NCBI GenBank assembly: GCA_024695935.1
Contig: JAILHH010000003.1
Location: 1 to 64,000, forward strand
DNA from: Acetatifactor sp.
Lineage (GTDB): Bacteria; Bacillota; Clostridia; Lachnospirales; Lachnospiraceae
Reading direction: 5' to 3'
Length of the DNA: 64,000 bases
The notes beneath the pieces are model-generated. The model saw nothing but the letters and a program-made list of their open reading frames with translations, did no database searches and was not told where the DNA came from. Shown one piece after another: positions 18,352-27,802 of this stretch (positions within the stretch are counted from its first letter, which is position 1; each line of letters begins with the position of its first letter). The position numbers were made by a program, and so were the translations under genes.

Positions 18352-20763
18352 ATGTTGAAATGGGCAAGAGCTAAATTCCAACCCAATCTTCCTTTGTACG
18401 GGGACAAGAGAGTTACAGCTTCAAAAGAGCATGTGGCAATTTCTCTGAAAGCAGCAGAGGAAGGAATGATCCTGATCAAAAACGAAAATAATGTATTACC
18501 CTTAAAAGCAGGAAGCAAGATCGCGCTTTTCGGCAAGGGCAGCTTTGATTATGTAAAGGGCGGCGGTGGAAGCGGCGACGTATATTGCGAGTATGTCCGC
18601 AATATCTATGACGGCTTCAAGGCTCTCGGCGACAGCATAGATATCTATGAGCCGGTGGCAGATTTTTACCGTAAGAATGTAAAAGAGCAGTATGACAACA
18701 AGGCTGCTGCGGGAATGACGGTTGAGCCTGAGCTTCCCGATGAACTTATTCCCGGCGCAAAGGCTTTTGCGGATACAGCGATCATAGTGATCAGCCGTTT
18801 CTCAGGAGAGGGATGGGACAGATCAAGTGTTGAATTTGAGGGAGAGTATAATCCCTGGGAGTCAGAGACAAGTATGCCAAAGACTTCCGCAGTGGTATTC
18901 CCCGACGGCGATTTCTACATGACAAAACAAGAAAAAGCCATGATAAAGAAGGTATGCGACAATTTTGAAAAGGTTGCCGTAGTATTAAATATCGGCGGTG
19001 TCATCGATACATCCTGGATCAAGGATGATGCAAAGATCTCTGCCGCTGTTATTATGTGGCAGGCAGGAATGGAGGGTGGTCTTGCCATTGCAAAGATCCT
19101 CTCAGGTCTTGTAAATCCTTCCGGTAAACTTGCAGATACATTTGCGGCAAAACTTGAGGATTACCCTTCTACCGCAAACTTCCATGAGTCTCCCTGGTAT
19201 GTTGATTACACAGAGGATATTTATGTTGGATACAGATATTTTGAGACTATTCCCGGCGCAGACAAAAAGGTGGTGTATCCCTTCGGTTACGGTCTTTCCT
19301 ATACAAGCTTCGAGCTTTCCGATGAAAAGGCATGTGAGAAGGACGGCGAGATCTTTGTAAGCGTTAAGGTTACAAATACCGGAAAATACGCAGGTAAAGA
19401 GGTTGTTCAGGTTTATACATCAGCTCCCGCAGGCAAACTCGGAAAGCCCTCAAGAGAGCTTCAGGCCTTTAAGAAGACCGCTCTCTTACAGCCCGGTGAA
19501 AGCACTGTTGTAACGGTGTCATTTAAGGCTTCCGAGATGGCTTCCTATGACGATCTCGGAAAGGTGGAAAAGAGCGCATATGTCCTTGAGGCAGGCGAGT
19601 ATGGAATCTACGTAGGTACAAGCGTAAGAGACACGGTTAAATGTGCTTACGTCTACAAAGTCGACAAGGACACTGTCACACTTAAGCTTTCAGCTAAATG
19701 TGTTCCCTCATCTCTCAAGGAAAGAATGCTTGCTGACGGTTCCTTTGAGGCACTTCCTCAGAGCACACCTCACGACAAGGATGAGTGTATATTTGAAAAG
19801 CAGACACCCGGTTCAGAGGAAGCTATTGTTCCCGCAGTTGCTCCTCATGACAGATACCTTATGATGCATCCTTTCAAGGGCCAGCCCCTTATGGATGTGG
19901 TAGAGGGTAAGATATCCCTGGATGCTTTTGTAGACCAGCTTTCAATAGAGGAACTTATCCATCTTCTCGGCGGACAGCCAAACACCGGTGTGGCAAATAC
20001 TTTCGGTTACGGAAACCTGCCTGAGTACGGCGTTCCCAATATCATGACAGAGGACGGCCCCGCAGGTGTGAGACTTTCATGGGAGACAGGTATCTATACC
20101 ACAGCATGGCCCTGCGCAACACTTCTTGCTGCCACATGGAATCCCGAACTTGTCGAGGAAGTGGGACATGCAGGCGGAGAAGAGTTAAAGGAGAACAACC
20201 TTCAGGTATGGCTTACTCCCGCATGTAATATTCACAGAAATCCTCTCTGCGGACGTAACTTTGAATATTATTCAGAGGATCCCGTGGTTACAGGTAAGAT
20301 CGGTGCCGGCATGGTAAGAGGTATCCAGTCTAACAGAGTTGCCGCAGCAGTAAAGCATTTTGCGGTAAACAACAAGGAAACAAACAGAAAGCACTGTGAT
20401 TCAAGACTTTCAGAGAGAGCTCTCCGTGAGGTATATTTAAGAGGCTTCCGTATCATCGTAGAGGATTCCGACCCCTGGGTGATCATGTCATCTTACAATG
20501 TTATAAACGGACACAGAGTTTCAGAGTGCAAGGAACTTTTAGAGGGAATCCTTAGAGATGAGTGGCACTTTAACGGTATGGTCACAAGTGACTGGTGGAC
20601 CAGAGGCGAGCACTACAAGGAGATCCTGGCAGGTAATGATGTGAAGATGGCTTCGGGTTATCCCGAGCGTGTGATGAAAGCCTATGAGATGGGAGCCATC
20701 ACAAGAGAGGACCTGGCTCATTGTGCAAAGAGAGTACTTGGACTTATCATAAAGGTTGATTAA
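18352..20763 (+). CDS. Family 3 beta-glucosidase with reversed domain order
   Basis: The 803-residue enzyme has no signal peptide. It begins with the GH3 C-terminal sandwich (about 25-310: AAEEGMILIKNENNVLPL, VMWQAGMEGG, GKLADTF) and a fibronectin-like domain (about 325-430, VTNTGKYAGKEVVQVY). The catalytic barrel comes last (about 500-800: EDGPAGVR, AAVKHFAVNNKETNR, MVTSDWW with the nucleophile Asp near 746). From memory, this swapped order is the one described for rumen Butyrivibrio fibrisolvens BglA and a Ruminococcus albus enzyme. It should cleave cellobiose-type sugars in the cytoplasm, complementing the anchored paralogue upstream. The gap to that gene is only 55 bases, so they may be co-transcribed. 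Confidence 0.92.
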   Translation: MLKWARAKFQPNLPLYGDKRVTASKEHVAISLKAAEEGMILIKNENNVLPLKAGSKIALFGKGSFDYVKGGGGSGDVYCEYVRNIYDGFKALGDSIDIYEPVADFYRKNVKEQYDNKAAAGMTVEPELPDELIPGAKAFADTAIIVISRFSGEGWDRSSVEFEGEYNPWESETSMPKTSAVVFPDGDFYMTKQEKAMIKKVCDNFEKVAVVLNIGGVIDTSWIKDDAKISAAVIMWQAGMEGGLAIAKILSGLVNPSGKLADTFAAKLEDYPSTANFHESPWYVDYTEDIYVGYRYFETIPGADKKVVYPFGYGLSYTSFELSDEKACEKDGEIFVSVKVTNTGKYAGKEVVQVYTSAPAGKLGKPSRELQAFKKTALLQPGESTVVTVSFKASEMASYDDLGKVEKSAYVLEAGEYGIYVGTSVRDTVKCAYVYKVDKDTVTLKLSAKCVPSSLKERMLADGSFEALPQSTPHDKDECIFEKQTPGSEEAIVPAVAPHDRYLMMHPFKGQPLMDVVEGKISLDAFVDQLSIEELIHLLGGQPNTGVANTFGYGNLPEYGVPNIMTEDGPAGVRLSWETGIYTTAWPCATLLAATWNPELVEEVGHAGGEELKENNLQVWLTPACNIHRNPLCGRNFEYYSEDPVVTGKIGAGMVRGIQSNRVAAAVKHFAVNNKETNRKHCDSRLSERALREVYLRGFRIIVEDSDPWVIMSSYNVINGHRVSECKELLEGILRDEWHFNGMVTSDWWTRGEHYKEILAGNDVKMASGYPERVMKAYEMGAITREDLAHCAKRVLGLIIKVD

Positions 20764-20797
20764 GTCATAAAAGAATTATCGATCAAGACATCAGTTA

Positions 20798-20834
20798 AAG
20801 ACCTTCACTGCAAACAATGCAGTGGAGGTCTTTC
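20798..20834 (+). terminator. Terminator after the GH3 pair
   Basis: AAGACCTTCACTGC pairs with GCAGTGGAGGTCTT with a single T-G wobble and a short loop, then TTTCTT. Confidence 0.75.
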
Positions 20835-20981
20835 TTACTTTATAGAAATTGCTTCGCATTCCTATAAAGTAAAAAGCGCTCCGCTATGGATGCGCACTCT
20901 GCGCACATCGCACTTCGTGCGAGAGTATCATGTTGACTGTCGTCAACCGCGCTCGGCGCGAGCATGTCGCAAGCGACATGC
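20835..20981. repeat. Cluster of consecutive mini-hairpins
   Basis: An outer inverted repeat (TTACTTTATAG from 20835 with CTATAAAGTAA at 20862-20872) is followed by a run of short perfect hairpins. These are AGCG/CGCT (20875-20885), TGCGCA/TGCGCA (20891-20905), TCGCAC/GTGCGA (20908-20922), GTTGAC/GTCAAC (20932-20947), GCTCG/CGAGC (20951-20963) and GCATGTCG/CGACATGC (20962-20981). All loops are 3-4 nt. This looks like an interspersed intergenic element. I know no name for it. A reverse-strand reading frame across it is judged to be chance. Confidence 0.7.
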
Positions 20982-21127
20982 TTTCTTGGTATAACCGTAA
21001 CACTATTTTGACTTATATAAAAAGAAGTGGTCATTTTTGTGTTACTTAAAATCAATATTCTACAAGATAGGAAATCAGTCACAGTGGTATTCTTCTTTTT
21101 GTAAAAAAATTTAAATGGGAGGGTCTT
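20982..21127 (+). other. Leader region of the amylase gene
   Basis: No gene. It is A+T-rich with TTGACT at 21008 but no convincing -10 at the right distance. The strong ribosome site GGGAGGG lies just before the ATG at 21128. Confidence 0.35.
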
Positions 21128-24100
21128 ATGAAAATCAAGACAGGGATTATCAAAAAAATCATTGCACTTGTAATGACTGTGGCAGTTTTCTTATCTGTCG
21201 CACCTGTTATGAGCGCAAGGGCCGAAGAAAATACCCAGAGTACTTCGACCTACAACTATGTTAATGACGGCGCAATACTTCATGCATTTTGCTGGTCATT
21301 TAACACTATCAAAGAAAACTTGGCGGATATAGCTGCTGCAGGATATACAGCAGTTCAGACATCCCCTATCAATCTGTGTGAGGCAGATTATCCTGAACTC
21401 ACTCTCATGGGTTCAAACGGTAAGTGGTATTATCACTATCAGCCCACAGATTGGAAGATCGGCAACTATCAGCTGGGAAGCAGAGATGAATTCAAGGCTT
21501 TGTGTGAAGCTGCAGAAGGCTACGGAATCAAAGTGATCGTAGATATTCTGCCCAACCACACAGCAGTGGATACATCGGATGTGGCACAGGACATGATCGA
21601 TGCCGCAGGCGGAGCTGACAAGCTCTACCATGACACCGGACTTACAGGCATGAGTTCTTACAGTGACAGAATTCAGTGTACCAGATATGCATCAGGCGGA
21701 CTTCCCGATGTTGATACGGAGAATGAAGGATTCCAGCAGTATTTTTATGCTTTCCTTGATGACTGTATCGCATGCGGCGCAGACGGATTCAGGATCGATA
21801 CCGCAAAGCATATCGCACTCCCCGACGATCCCGCTCCTGAAGGTGTAGAAAACAGTTTCTATCCCAACATGAGGGAGCAGGTTTTTGACAAGAACGATAT
21901 CTTTGTATACGGAGAGGTTCTTCAGGGTCAGAATGACAGACTTGCAGCTTATCAGTACTGGATCGGCGGAACCACCGGTTCGGATTACGGCGCAAAGATC
22001 AGAACATCACTTACAACAAATGATTATTCTGCATCAAAGATCGCAGGTTATGAGATCGCAAACGAGGGCAGCTATGTGGCAGATGCGGACAAGCTTGTCA
22101 CATGGGTAGAAAGCCATGATAACTATTTAAATGACGGCACCTGGAGCGCACTCGATGAGAATCAGGTGGCAATGGGATGGGCTATCATCACTGCAAGAGC
22201 AGAAGGTACACCTTTGTTCTTTAGCCGTCCTTACGGAAGTTCAACCACAGATCAGTATGGTACCAATACCATCGGTATTGCAGGAAGCGACGCATACAAG
22301 GCACCTGCAGTCGCAGCTGTAAATAAGTTCAGAAAAGAGATGAAGGGTCAGGGAGAGTATCTCAGAAATCCCGGAAACAACTCACAGGTTCTCATGATCG
22401 AAAGAGGAGACAAGGGTGTTGTTATCATCAATGGCAGCTTTGCAGATTACGCTCTTGACAGTGAGACAAACCTCGCAGACGGCACATATGTTGACAAGGT
22501 TGACGGCACAGGAGTGTTTACGGTTACAAACGGAATCATTGACGGAACGGTTCCCGCCAGAAGCATTGTAGTTCTCTATGGCGTTGAGGAAGTAGAGCAG
22601 ACATCTGTTCTTGTTTACAATGCTTATTCATGGAGCGGTATACAGGCAAGCGTTAACGGCAGTACAGAGCTTATCTCAGGTATCAACGGAGGAGACGGCT
22701 GGTACAGATTCCTTGTTAATAACACAGTAAACGAAGGATTTACAATTTCCTTTACAAACGGAACAGATACAACAGACAGCTACAGCATTGACAGCGAGAG
22801 CGGAAGATACATTGTTCTCGGTGATCCCGCTGTATATGCATCAAAGGCTGCCGGTGAAGAAGCAAGCGGTGTAAGCCGAGTTTCTGTTTACTTCTTTAAT
22901 ACAGAGTGCTGGGACAGTGTTTCCACATATTCATGGCTGGATGACGGAACACAGCTTCTTGGCGGATGGCCCGGAACAGCGGCTTCTTATGTAGGTGACT
23001 ATTGGTGGAAATCAGATATTGCTGTATCTGACGGAACACCTTTCTATGTCATATTTAATAATGCTAACGGAACTCAGACCGACAATTTGAAGGTGGAAGA
23101 CACCTCAAAGGTCTACTTTGCTCCTTCTCTTAAAACAGGCATGGCCTCACAGGCAGAGGTTGAGGAGGCTGTAGGCATTTCTTCTTCACAAACTACAGTG
23201 TACTTCTACAATAATTCCGGCTGGGATTCCGTTAGTGCTTATATCTATGGCGGAAGCACCACATTTGGCGGATGGCCCGGAAAAGCCTGCGAGGAAGTCG
23301 GTAACGGCTGGTGGAAGACCACCATCGCAGAAGGTGCAAGCATGAGCCTTCACGTTATTTTTAACAATAACGGACAGGGCAGCCAGTCACCTGATTTTGT
23401 GATCAGCAATATCAGAGATGTATATACCACAAACAAGAACGATACACGTTATGCTTCAATGCAGGCTGCAGAGGAAGCTCTCGGTATCTTCGGCGGTAAG
23501 TCAGTTCTCTATTACTATGATACAAACAACTGGAGCGATGTATATGCCTATGCATATGATTCAGCTACAGGTGAGACAAAGTCAGATGCATGGCCCGGTA
23601 ACAAAATGACCGATATCGAGAACGGATGGAAGACAGTTGAAGTTTCAGCTGCAGCTTCAGACACTCTCCAGGTTATTTTTAATGACGGAACAGATGCAAA
23701 CAAGAGAGAATATGCTATTAATGACAGAACAAAGATTTATCTGACCGGTGCGGATTATGAGATGTACACCGGAAAGATCGCAGCAGAGACAGCTCTGGGT
23801 GTACCCACAAGTACTACCGATGTATATTTCTATAACGGAAAGGCTTGGCCAAGTGTTTCCGCTTATATTTACGGAAGCCAGGGCGAGATGTTCGGCGGAT
23901 GGCCCGGAAAAGCCGCAGCCCAAGATTCAGACGGATGGTGGCATATCGAAGTGCCCGCTCTTGTATCTGACGGATGGACCATTATCTTTAACAACAGCGG
24001 AAACGGTGAGCAGGGTGCTGATGTTACACTTTCAGATCAGGCTCACAGATTCCTTACAAGCGAAGACGGTAACAGCTATACATCAAAGAATGAGGCTCTC

Positions 24101-24856
24101 GGTATCGTGGATGAGCCCATTGTGGAGCCTATTGACGAACCTGTGGTTGACCCTGTTGATGAACCCACTGTTTCAGGTGGTGATGATACAACTGTATCAG
24201 GTGGCGATGGCACTGCCGTTTCAGACGGAGATGATACTACAGTTTCCGGAGGTGACAGCACAGAAGGTGGCAATACTCCTTCAGATGACCAGGGTACGAC
24301 AGGCGGAGAGACCACATCACCCGCAGAAACAACGCCTGCAGAGACAACACCCGCAGAGACAATACCTGCTGCACAGACTCCTTCTCAGTCTGCACCTGCA
24401 GCCGGCGGATCAAGCAATAATGCACCTGCACAGCAGAATAATTCAACACCTGCACAGGCAAACAATACACCTGCAGTTGACAACACACAGGTTGCAAATG
24501 CTGCACCCGTGGCTACAGTGAAAGCGAGAGTTTCCAGCAGAAGTAACACTGCCACAACAGTAGTCGATGATGAGGAAGTTGTTCTTACTGATGATATCGA
24601 AGAAACTGCAGAGGACGAAACTGTAACAGAGGAAACTGTGGAAGAGACAGTCGTAGAGGAAGCAGAAGCGGCTGAGGAAACTGTTGTTGACGAAACTGCA
24701 GATGAGAATGAGATCCCCACAGAGGATCTTGCTCTTGCAAGCTCTGCTGAGTCACATTCAGCACCTGTTGCATTATTTGCAGTTATCTGCTTAGCCGCAG
24801 TGGGAGTAGCCGCAGGATGTGGCGCTTACTTCTTCAAGCGCAGAGGTATTAAGTAA
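21128..24856 (+). CDS. Cell-surface alpha-amylase with repeated starch-binding modules
   Basis: The 1242-residue secreted protein has a signal peptide (residues 1-32, ending SARA). The GH13 barrel has DILPNHT (about 139), GADGFRIDTAKH (about 217, with the nucleophile Asp), a VYGEVL acid/base region (about 258) and ESHDN (about 328). It hydrolyses internal alpha-1,4 bonds of starch. Residues about 494-990 hold one diverged and four clear CBM26-like modules with the patterns VYFYN-W and GGWPG near 584, 690, 793 and 897. Asp/Gly/Val-rich, Thr/Pro-rich and Glu/Thr/Val-rich linkers follow. The protein ends in a membrane helix and FFKRRGIK with no LPXTG, so anchoring appears to be by the helix rather than sortase. 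Confidence 0.93.
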   Translation: MKIKTGIIKKIIALVMTVAVFLSVAPVMSARAEENTQSTSTYNYVNDGAILHAFCWSFNTIKENLADIAAAGYTAVQTSPINLCEADYPELTLMGSNGKWYYHYQPTDWKIGNYQLGSRDEFKALCEAAEGYGIKVIVDILPNHTAVDTSDVAQDMIDAAGGADKLYHDTGLTGMSSYSDRIQCTRYASGGLPDVDTENEGFQQYFYAFLDDCIACGADGFRIDTAKHIALPDDPAPEGVENSFYPNMREQVFDKNDIFVYGEVLQGQNDRLAAYQYWIGGTTGSDYGAKIRTSLTTNDYSASKIAGYEIANEGSYVADADKLVTWVESHDNYLNDGTWSALDENQVAMGWAIITARAEGTPLFFSRPYGSSTTDQYGTNTIGIAGSDAYKAPAVAAVNKFRKEMKGQGEYLRNPGNNSQVLMIERGDKGVVIINGSFADYALDSETNLADGTYVDKVDGTGVFTVTNGIIDGTVPARSIVVLYGVEEVEQTSVLVYNAYSWSGIQASVNGSTELISGINGGDGWYRFLVNNTVNEGFTISFTNGTDTTDSYSIDSESGRYIVLGDPAVYASKAAGEEASGVSRVSVYFFNTECWDSVSTYSWLDDGTQLLGGWPGTAASYVGDYWWKSDIAVSDGTPFYVIFNNANGTQTDNLKVEDTSKVYFAPSLKTGMASQAEVEEAVGISSSQTTVYFYNNSGWDSVSAYIYGGSTTFGGWPGKACEEVGNGWWKTTIAEGASMSLHVIFNNNGQGSQSPDFVISNIRDVYTTNKNDTRYASMQAAEEALGIFGGKSVLYYYDTNNWSDVYAYAYDSATGETKSDAWPGNKMTDIENGWKTVEVSAAASDTLQVIFNDGTDANKREYAINDRTKIYLTGADYEMYTGKIAAETALGVPTSTTDVYFYNGKAWPSVSAYIYGSQGEMFGGWPGKAAAQDSDGWWHIEVPALVSDGWTIIFNNSGNGEQGADVTLSDQAHRFLTSEDGNSYTSKNEALGIVDEPIVEPIDEPVVDPVDEPTVSGGDDTTVSGGDGTAVSDGDDTTVSGGDSTEGGNTPSDDQGTTGGETTSPAETTPAETTPAETIPAAQTPSQSAPAAGGSSNNAPAQQNNSTPAQANNTPAVDNTQVANAAPVATVKARVSSRSNTATTVVDDEEVVLTDDIEETAEDETVTEETVEETVVEEAEAAEETVVDETADENEIPTEDLALASSAESHSAPVALFAVICLAAVGVAAGCGAYFFKRRGIK

Positions 24857-24952
24857 TCATACCTATTAATTAATGTAAGCAGTTTGATTGGTTAACCTTT
24901 TTATACCTTTCTTAACCAACCAATGCCCCCAACATAATAGTTTTTTTCCTAA

Positions 24953-24984
24953 AAAAGCCCGGGAATTCTTTCTCCGGGCTTTTT
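24953..24984 (+). terminator. Terminator after the amylase gene
   Basis: AAAAGCCCGG (24953-24962) pairs with CCGGGCTTTT (24974-24983). The T run completes a standard intrinsic terminator. Confidence 0.85.
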
Positions 24985-25093
24985 ACCTTTGCACCACAAA
25001 CTGTATTTACATCGTGGTTATATTATGGTCGCACTTATGGTTCGGGGCAATGACAGTGTGTTTCATCAGCAGCAGTCTGTCAGCGTGGGAATG

Positions 25094-25636
25094 TGACTGC
25101 AAATGGCAGTTTAGAAAATTGAGTCACCGGAATTTTACATGGAAAATGACTGCAAAGAGAAAAAACTAGAAATGCGGTCACAGAATTAGCTTGGAAAAAA
25201 TGACCGCAAAAAGAAAAATCTCAAATGCGGTCACAGAATTGGCTTGGAAAAAATGACCGCAAAAAGAAAAAACTAGAAATGCGGTCACAGAATCGGTTTG
25301 GAAAAAATGACCGCAAAAAGAAAAATCTCAAATGCGGTCACAGAATCGGCTCGAAAGCGATGACCGCAAAGAGAAAAAACTGGAAATGCGGTCACAGAAT
25401 TGGCTTGGAAAAAATGACCGCAAAAAGAAAAATCTCAAATGCGGTCACAGAATCAGCTCGAAAGCAATGACTGCTAAGAAAAAAAACTAGAAATGCGGTC
25501 ACAGAATTGGCTTGGAAAAAATGACCGCAAAAAGAAAAATCTCAAATGCGGTCACAGAATCAGCTCGAAAGCGATGACCGCAAAGAGAAAAAAATAGAAA
25601 TGCAGTCACAAAACGGTAATGAAATGCATGACCGCA
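25094..25636. repeat. Tandem array of inverted TGCGGTCA / TGACCGCA boxes, about 53.5-bp period
   Basis: TGCGGTCA (or a variant) starts at 25119, 25173, 25226, 25280, 25333, 25387, 25440, 25494, 25547 and 25601. Its reverse complement TGACCGCA starts at 25094, 25147, 25201, 25254, 25308, 25361, 25415, 25468, 25522, 25575 and 25629. Steps alternate 53 and 54 bp, so the higher-order unit is 107 bp, and alternate units differ in their middle (TTGGCTTGG versus CGGCTCGAAAG types). Each inverted pair could fold into a hairpin with an 8-bp stem and 20-nt loop, separated by purine-rich spacers. Boxes decay at both ends. It lies between converging genes, after the amylase terminator. No coding role is apparent. 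Confidence 0.95.
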
Positions 25637-25753
25637 AATGAATTTGTATGCAAGCATCCATTCGCTTGCCGGTCTTGTGCAACAAAAAGAGACTTTTTGC
25701 ACATTGCAAAAGTCTCTTTTAAAAATAATCTCTAAAACTGCCGGAAAATGGAT

Positions 25754-27598
25754 TTAGCTATTGCTCTTTTTGTTGATCATGGCTCTCTTTCTGAGAGTTG
25801 GATCAAGGATCTTTTTGCGGATCCTTAAGGACTTGGGAGTTACCTCCAAAAGTTCATCTGTGTCGATGAAATCAAGGGCCTGCTCAAGTGAGAGGATCCT
25901 GGGGGGAGTAAGTCTAAGCGCCTCGTCTGCACTTGATGAACGGGTGTTGGTAAGCTGTTTCTTTTTGCAGACGTTGATCTCAATGTCCTCAGCGCGTCCT
26001 GTCTGACCAACTACCATTCCGGAGTAAACCTGTTCGCCGGGTCCGATAAAGAGGGTACCGCGCTCCTGGGCATTGTAAAGACCGTAGGTGATGGACTCGC
26101 CGGATTCAAATGCTATGAGTGAACCCAGGGATCTGTATGCGATATCTCCCTTGTAAGGGCCATATCCGTCGAAAACGGTGTTGATGATTCCGTTACCCTT
26201 TGTATCTGTCATAAACTCTCCACGGTATCCGATAAGGCCACGTGCGGGGATGGAAAACTCAAGTCTGGTATAAGTTCCGCCTGAGATGGTTCCCATGTTT
26301 CTGAGTTCGCCTTTTCTCTGGCCCAGTTTTTCGATGACAGCACCTGAAAATTCATTGGGAACATCGATATAAGCAAGCTCCATAGGCTCTGTCTTTTTGC
26401 CGTTTTCATCGGTGTGATAGAGTACTTCTGCCTTGCTCACCGCAAATTCATATCCTTCACGGCGCATATTCTCTATAAGTACGGAAAGATGAAGCTCGCC
26501 ACGGCCGCTTACCTTGAATGAATCTGTGGAATCTGTCTCTTCAACTCTTAATGACACGTCGGTATTAAGCTCTCTGAAGAGGCGCTCTCTTAAATGACGG
26601 CTTGTTACGAATTTTCCTTCCTTACCTGCAAGAGGTGAGTCGTTTACCATAAAGTGCATTGCTATGGTGGGCTCTGAAATCTTCTGGAAAGGAATGGGAC
26701 GAACATCATCGGGAGAGCAGAGGGTATCGCCGATATGTATATCGGAAATACCGGAAATTGCCACGATGGAACCGATGCCGGCTTCCTTTACTTCCACTTT
26801 ATTTAATCCGTCAAACTCATAGAGCTTGGATACTTTAACCTTTTCAAGCTTGTCGGGATCGTGGTGGTTGCAGATGACAACGTCCTGGTTGACTTTGATG
26901 GTTCCGTTGTCAACCTTTCCCACACCGATCCTTCCAACGTATTCATTGTAATCGATGGTACTGATCAGAACCTGAGTACCTGCCTCGGGATCGCCTTCGG
27001 GAGCGGGGATGTAATCAAGGATTGTCCTGAACAAAGGCTCCATATTGTTTCCGAGTTCTCCTGCATCGAGGGATGCGATACCTTCCTTTGCGGATGCAAA
27101 TACGAAGGGGCAGTCAAGCTGTGAATCGTCCGCATCAAGCTCGAGGAACAGTTCAAGGACTTCGTCGACAACTTCGTCGGGTCTTGCTTCGGGTCTGTCG
27201 ATCTTGTTGATACATACGATGACGGGAAGCTTTAATTCAAGGGCTTTTTTTAATACGAATTTAGTCTGGGGCATTGCACCTTCAAAGGCATCTACCACCA
27301 GGATAACTCCGTTTACCATTTTTAATACTCGCTCAACCTCACCGCCAAAGTCAGCATGGCCCGGTGTGTCGATGATATTTATCTTTGTATCTTTGTACAT
27401 AACTGCGGTATTCTTTGACAGGATAGTGATACCACGCTCACGCTCGATATCATTTGAATCCATGACACGCTCAGCCACTTCCTGGTTTGCACGGAAAACA
27501 CCGGACTGTTTTAACAGCTCATCCACAAGTGTAGTCTTACCGTGATCTACGTGGGCGATAATTGCAACATTACGTACGTCTTCTCTTTTCTGAATCAT
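25754..27598 (-). CDS. typA: Translational GTPase TypA/BipA
   Basis: The 614-residue ribosome-associated GTPase of the EF-G superfamily helps ribosome assembly and stress adaptation. G1 is AHVDHGKTT near residue 12. IDTPGHADFGGEVERVL (G3) and CINKIDRP (G4) follow. The C-terminal half has the family phrases RGLIGYRGEFMTDTKG and TPPRILSLEQALDFID. The frame is open 18 codons further upstream, but MIQKREDVRN at 27598 aligns with family N-termini and has TGGAGAAAAT before it. It is divergent from dapA. Confidence 0.96.
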   Translation of the reverse strand: MIQKREDVRNVAIIAHVDHGKTTLVDELLKQSGVFRANQEVAERVMDSNDIERERGITILSKNTAVMYKDTKINIIDTPGHADFGGEVERVLKMVNGVILVVDAFEGAMPQTKFVLKKALELKLPVIVCINKIDRPEARPDEVVDEVLELFLELDADDSQLDCPFVFASAKEGIASLDAGELGNNMEPLFRTILDYIPAPEGDPEAGTQVLISTIDYNEYVGRIGVGKVDNGTIKVNQDVVICNHHDPDKLEKVKVSKLYEFDGLNKVEVKEAGIGSIVAISGISDIHIGDTLCSPDDVRPIPFQKISEPTIAMHFMVNDSPLAGKEGKFVTSRHLRERLFRELNTDVSLRVEETDSTDSFKVSGRGELHLSVLIENMRREGYEFAVSKAEVLYHTDENGKKTEPMELAYIDVPNEFSGAVIEKLGQRKGELRNMGTISGGTYTRLEFSIPARGLIGYRGEFMTDTKGNGIINTVFDGYGPYKGDIAYRSLGSLIAFESGESITYGLYNAQERGTLFIGPGEQVYSGMVVGQTGRAEDIEINVCKKKQLTNTRSSSADEALRLTPPRILSLEQALDFIDTDELLEVTPKSLRIRKKILDPTLRKRAMINKKSNS

Positions 27599-27668
27599 AT
27601 TTTCTCCATTCCAAGGACATCTGTTTGTCCCTAAAAAACAACGTGAATTCAAACATCAAAACTGCTTT

Positions 27669-27697
27669 AGTATATCACCAAAAAATCCCATATGCAA
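27669..27697 (-). promoter_or_regulatory. Promoter for typA
   Basis: Read on the minus strand: TTGCAT (27692-27697), a 17-bp spacer and TATACT (27669-27674), with TGA just before the -10. It lies about 70 bases upstream of the typA start. Confidence 0.6.
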
Positions 27698-27709
27698 GCC
27701 AAAATGACA

Positions 27710-27738
27710 TTGACTTTATCGCAGTGAAATGTTACACT
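27710..27738 (+). promoter_or_regulatory. Promoter for dapA
   Basis: TTGACT (27710-27715), a 17-bp spacer and TACACT (27733-27738), with TG one base before the -10. It is divergent from the typA promoter, with the two -35 boxes 12 bp apart. Confidence 0.6.
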
Positions 27739-27802
27739 TCATTGTGATTTAACATAGGATGGAAAAGATTAAAACCTATGAAATACATCGGAGGTAATCC
27801 AT

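Noticed and set aside
20840..21082. Reverse-strand frame of 80 codons over the mini-hairpin cluster
   Set aside because: Its sequence is dictated by the palindromes, and there is no ribosome site.
23748..24521. Long alternative frame inside the amylase gene
   Set aside because: It is a shadow of the repeated modules and low-complexity linkers, with Gln/Leu-rich nonsense.
24888..25169. Frame of 93 codons after the amylase gene
   Set aside because: It spans the amylase terminator and runs into the array, with no plausible start signal.
25225..25470. Reading frame of 81 codons across the first array
   Set aside because: It simply reads the DNA repeat, shifts frame between units and has no ribosome site.
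25094..25636. CRISPR array
   Set aside because: Repeats are contiguous 53/54-bp units. The segments between boxes are also repeated, so there are no unique spacers, and no cas genes are present.
25499..25702. Reverse-strand frame of 67 codons at the end of the array
   Set aside because: It is a translation of the same repeats with no family likeness.
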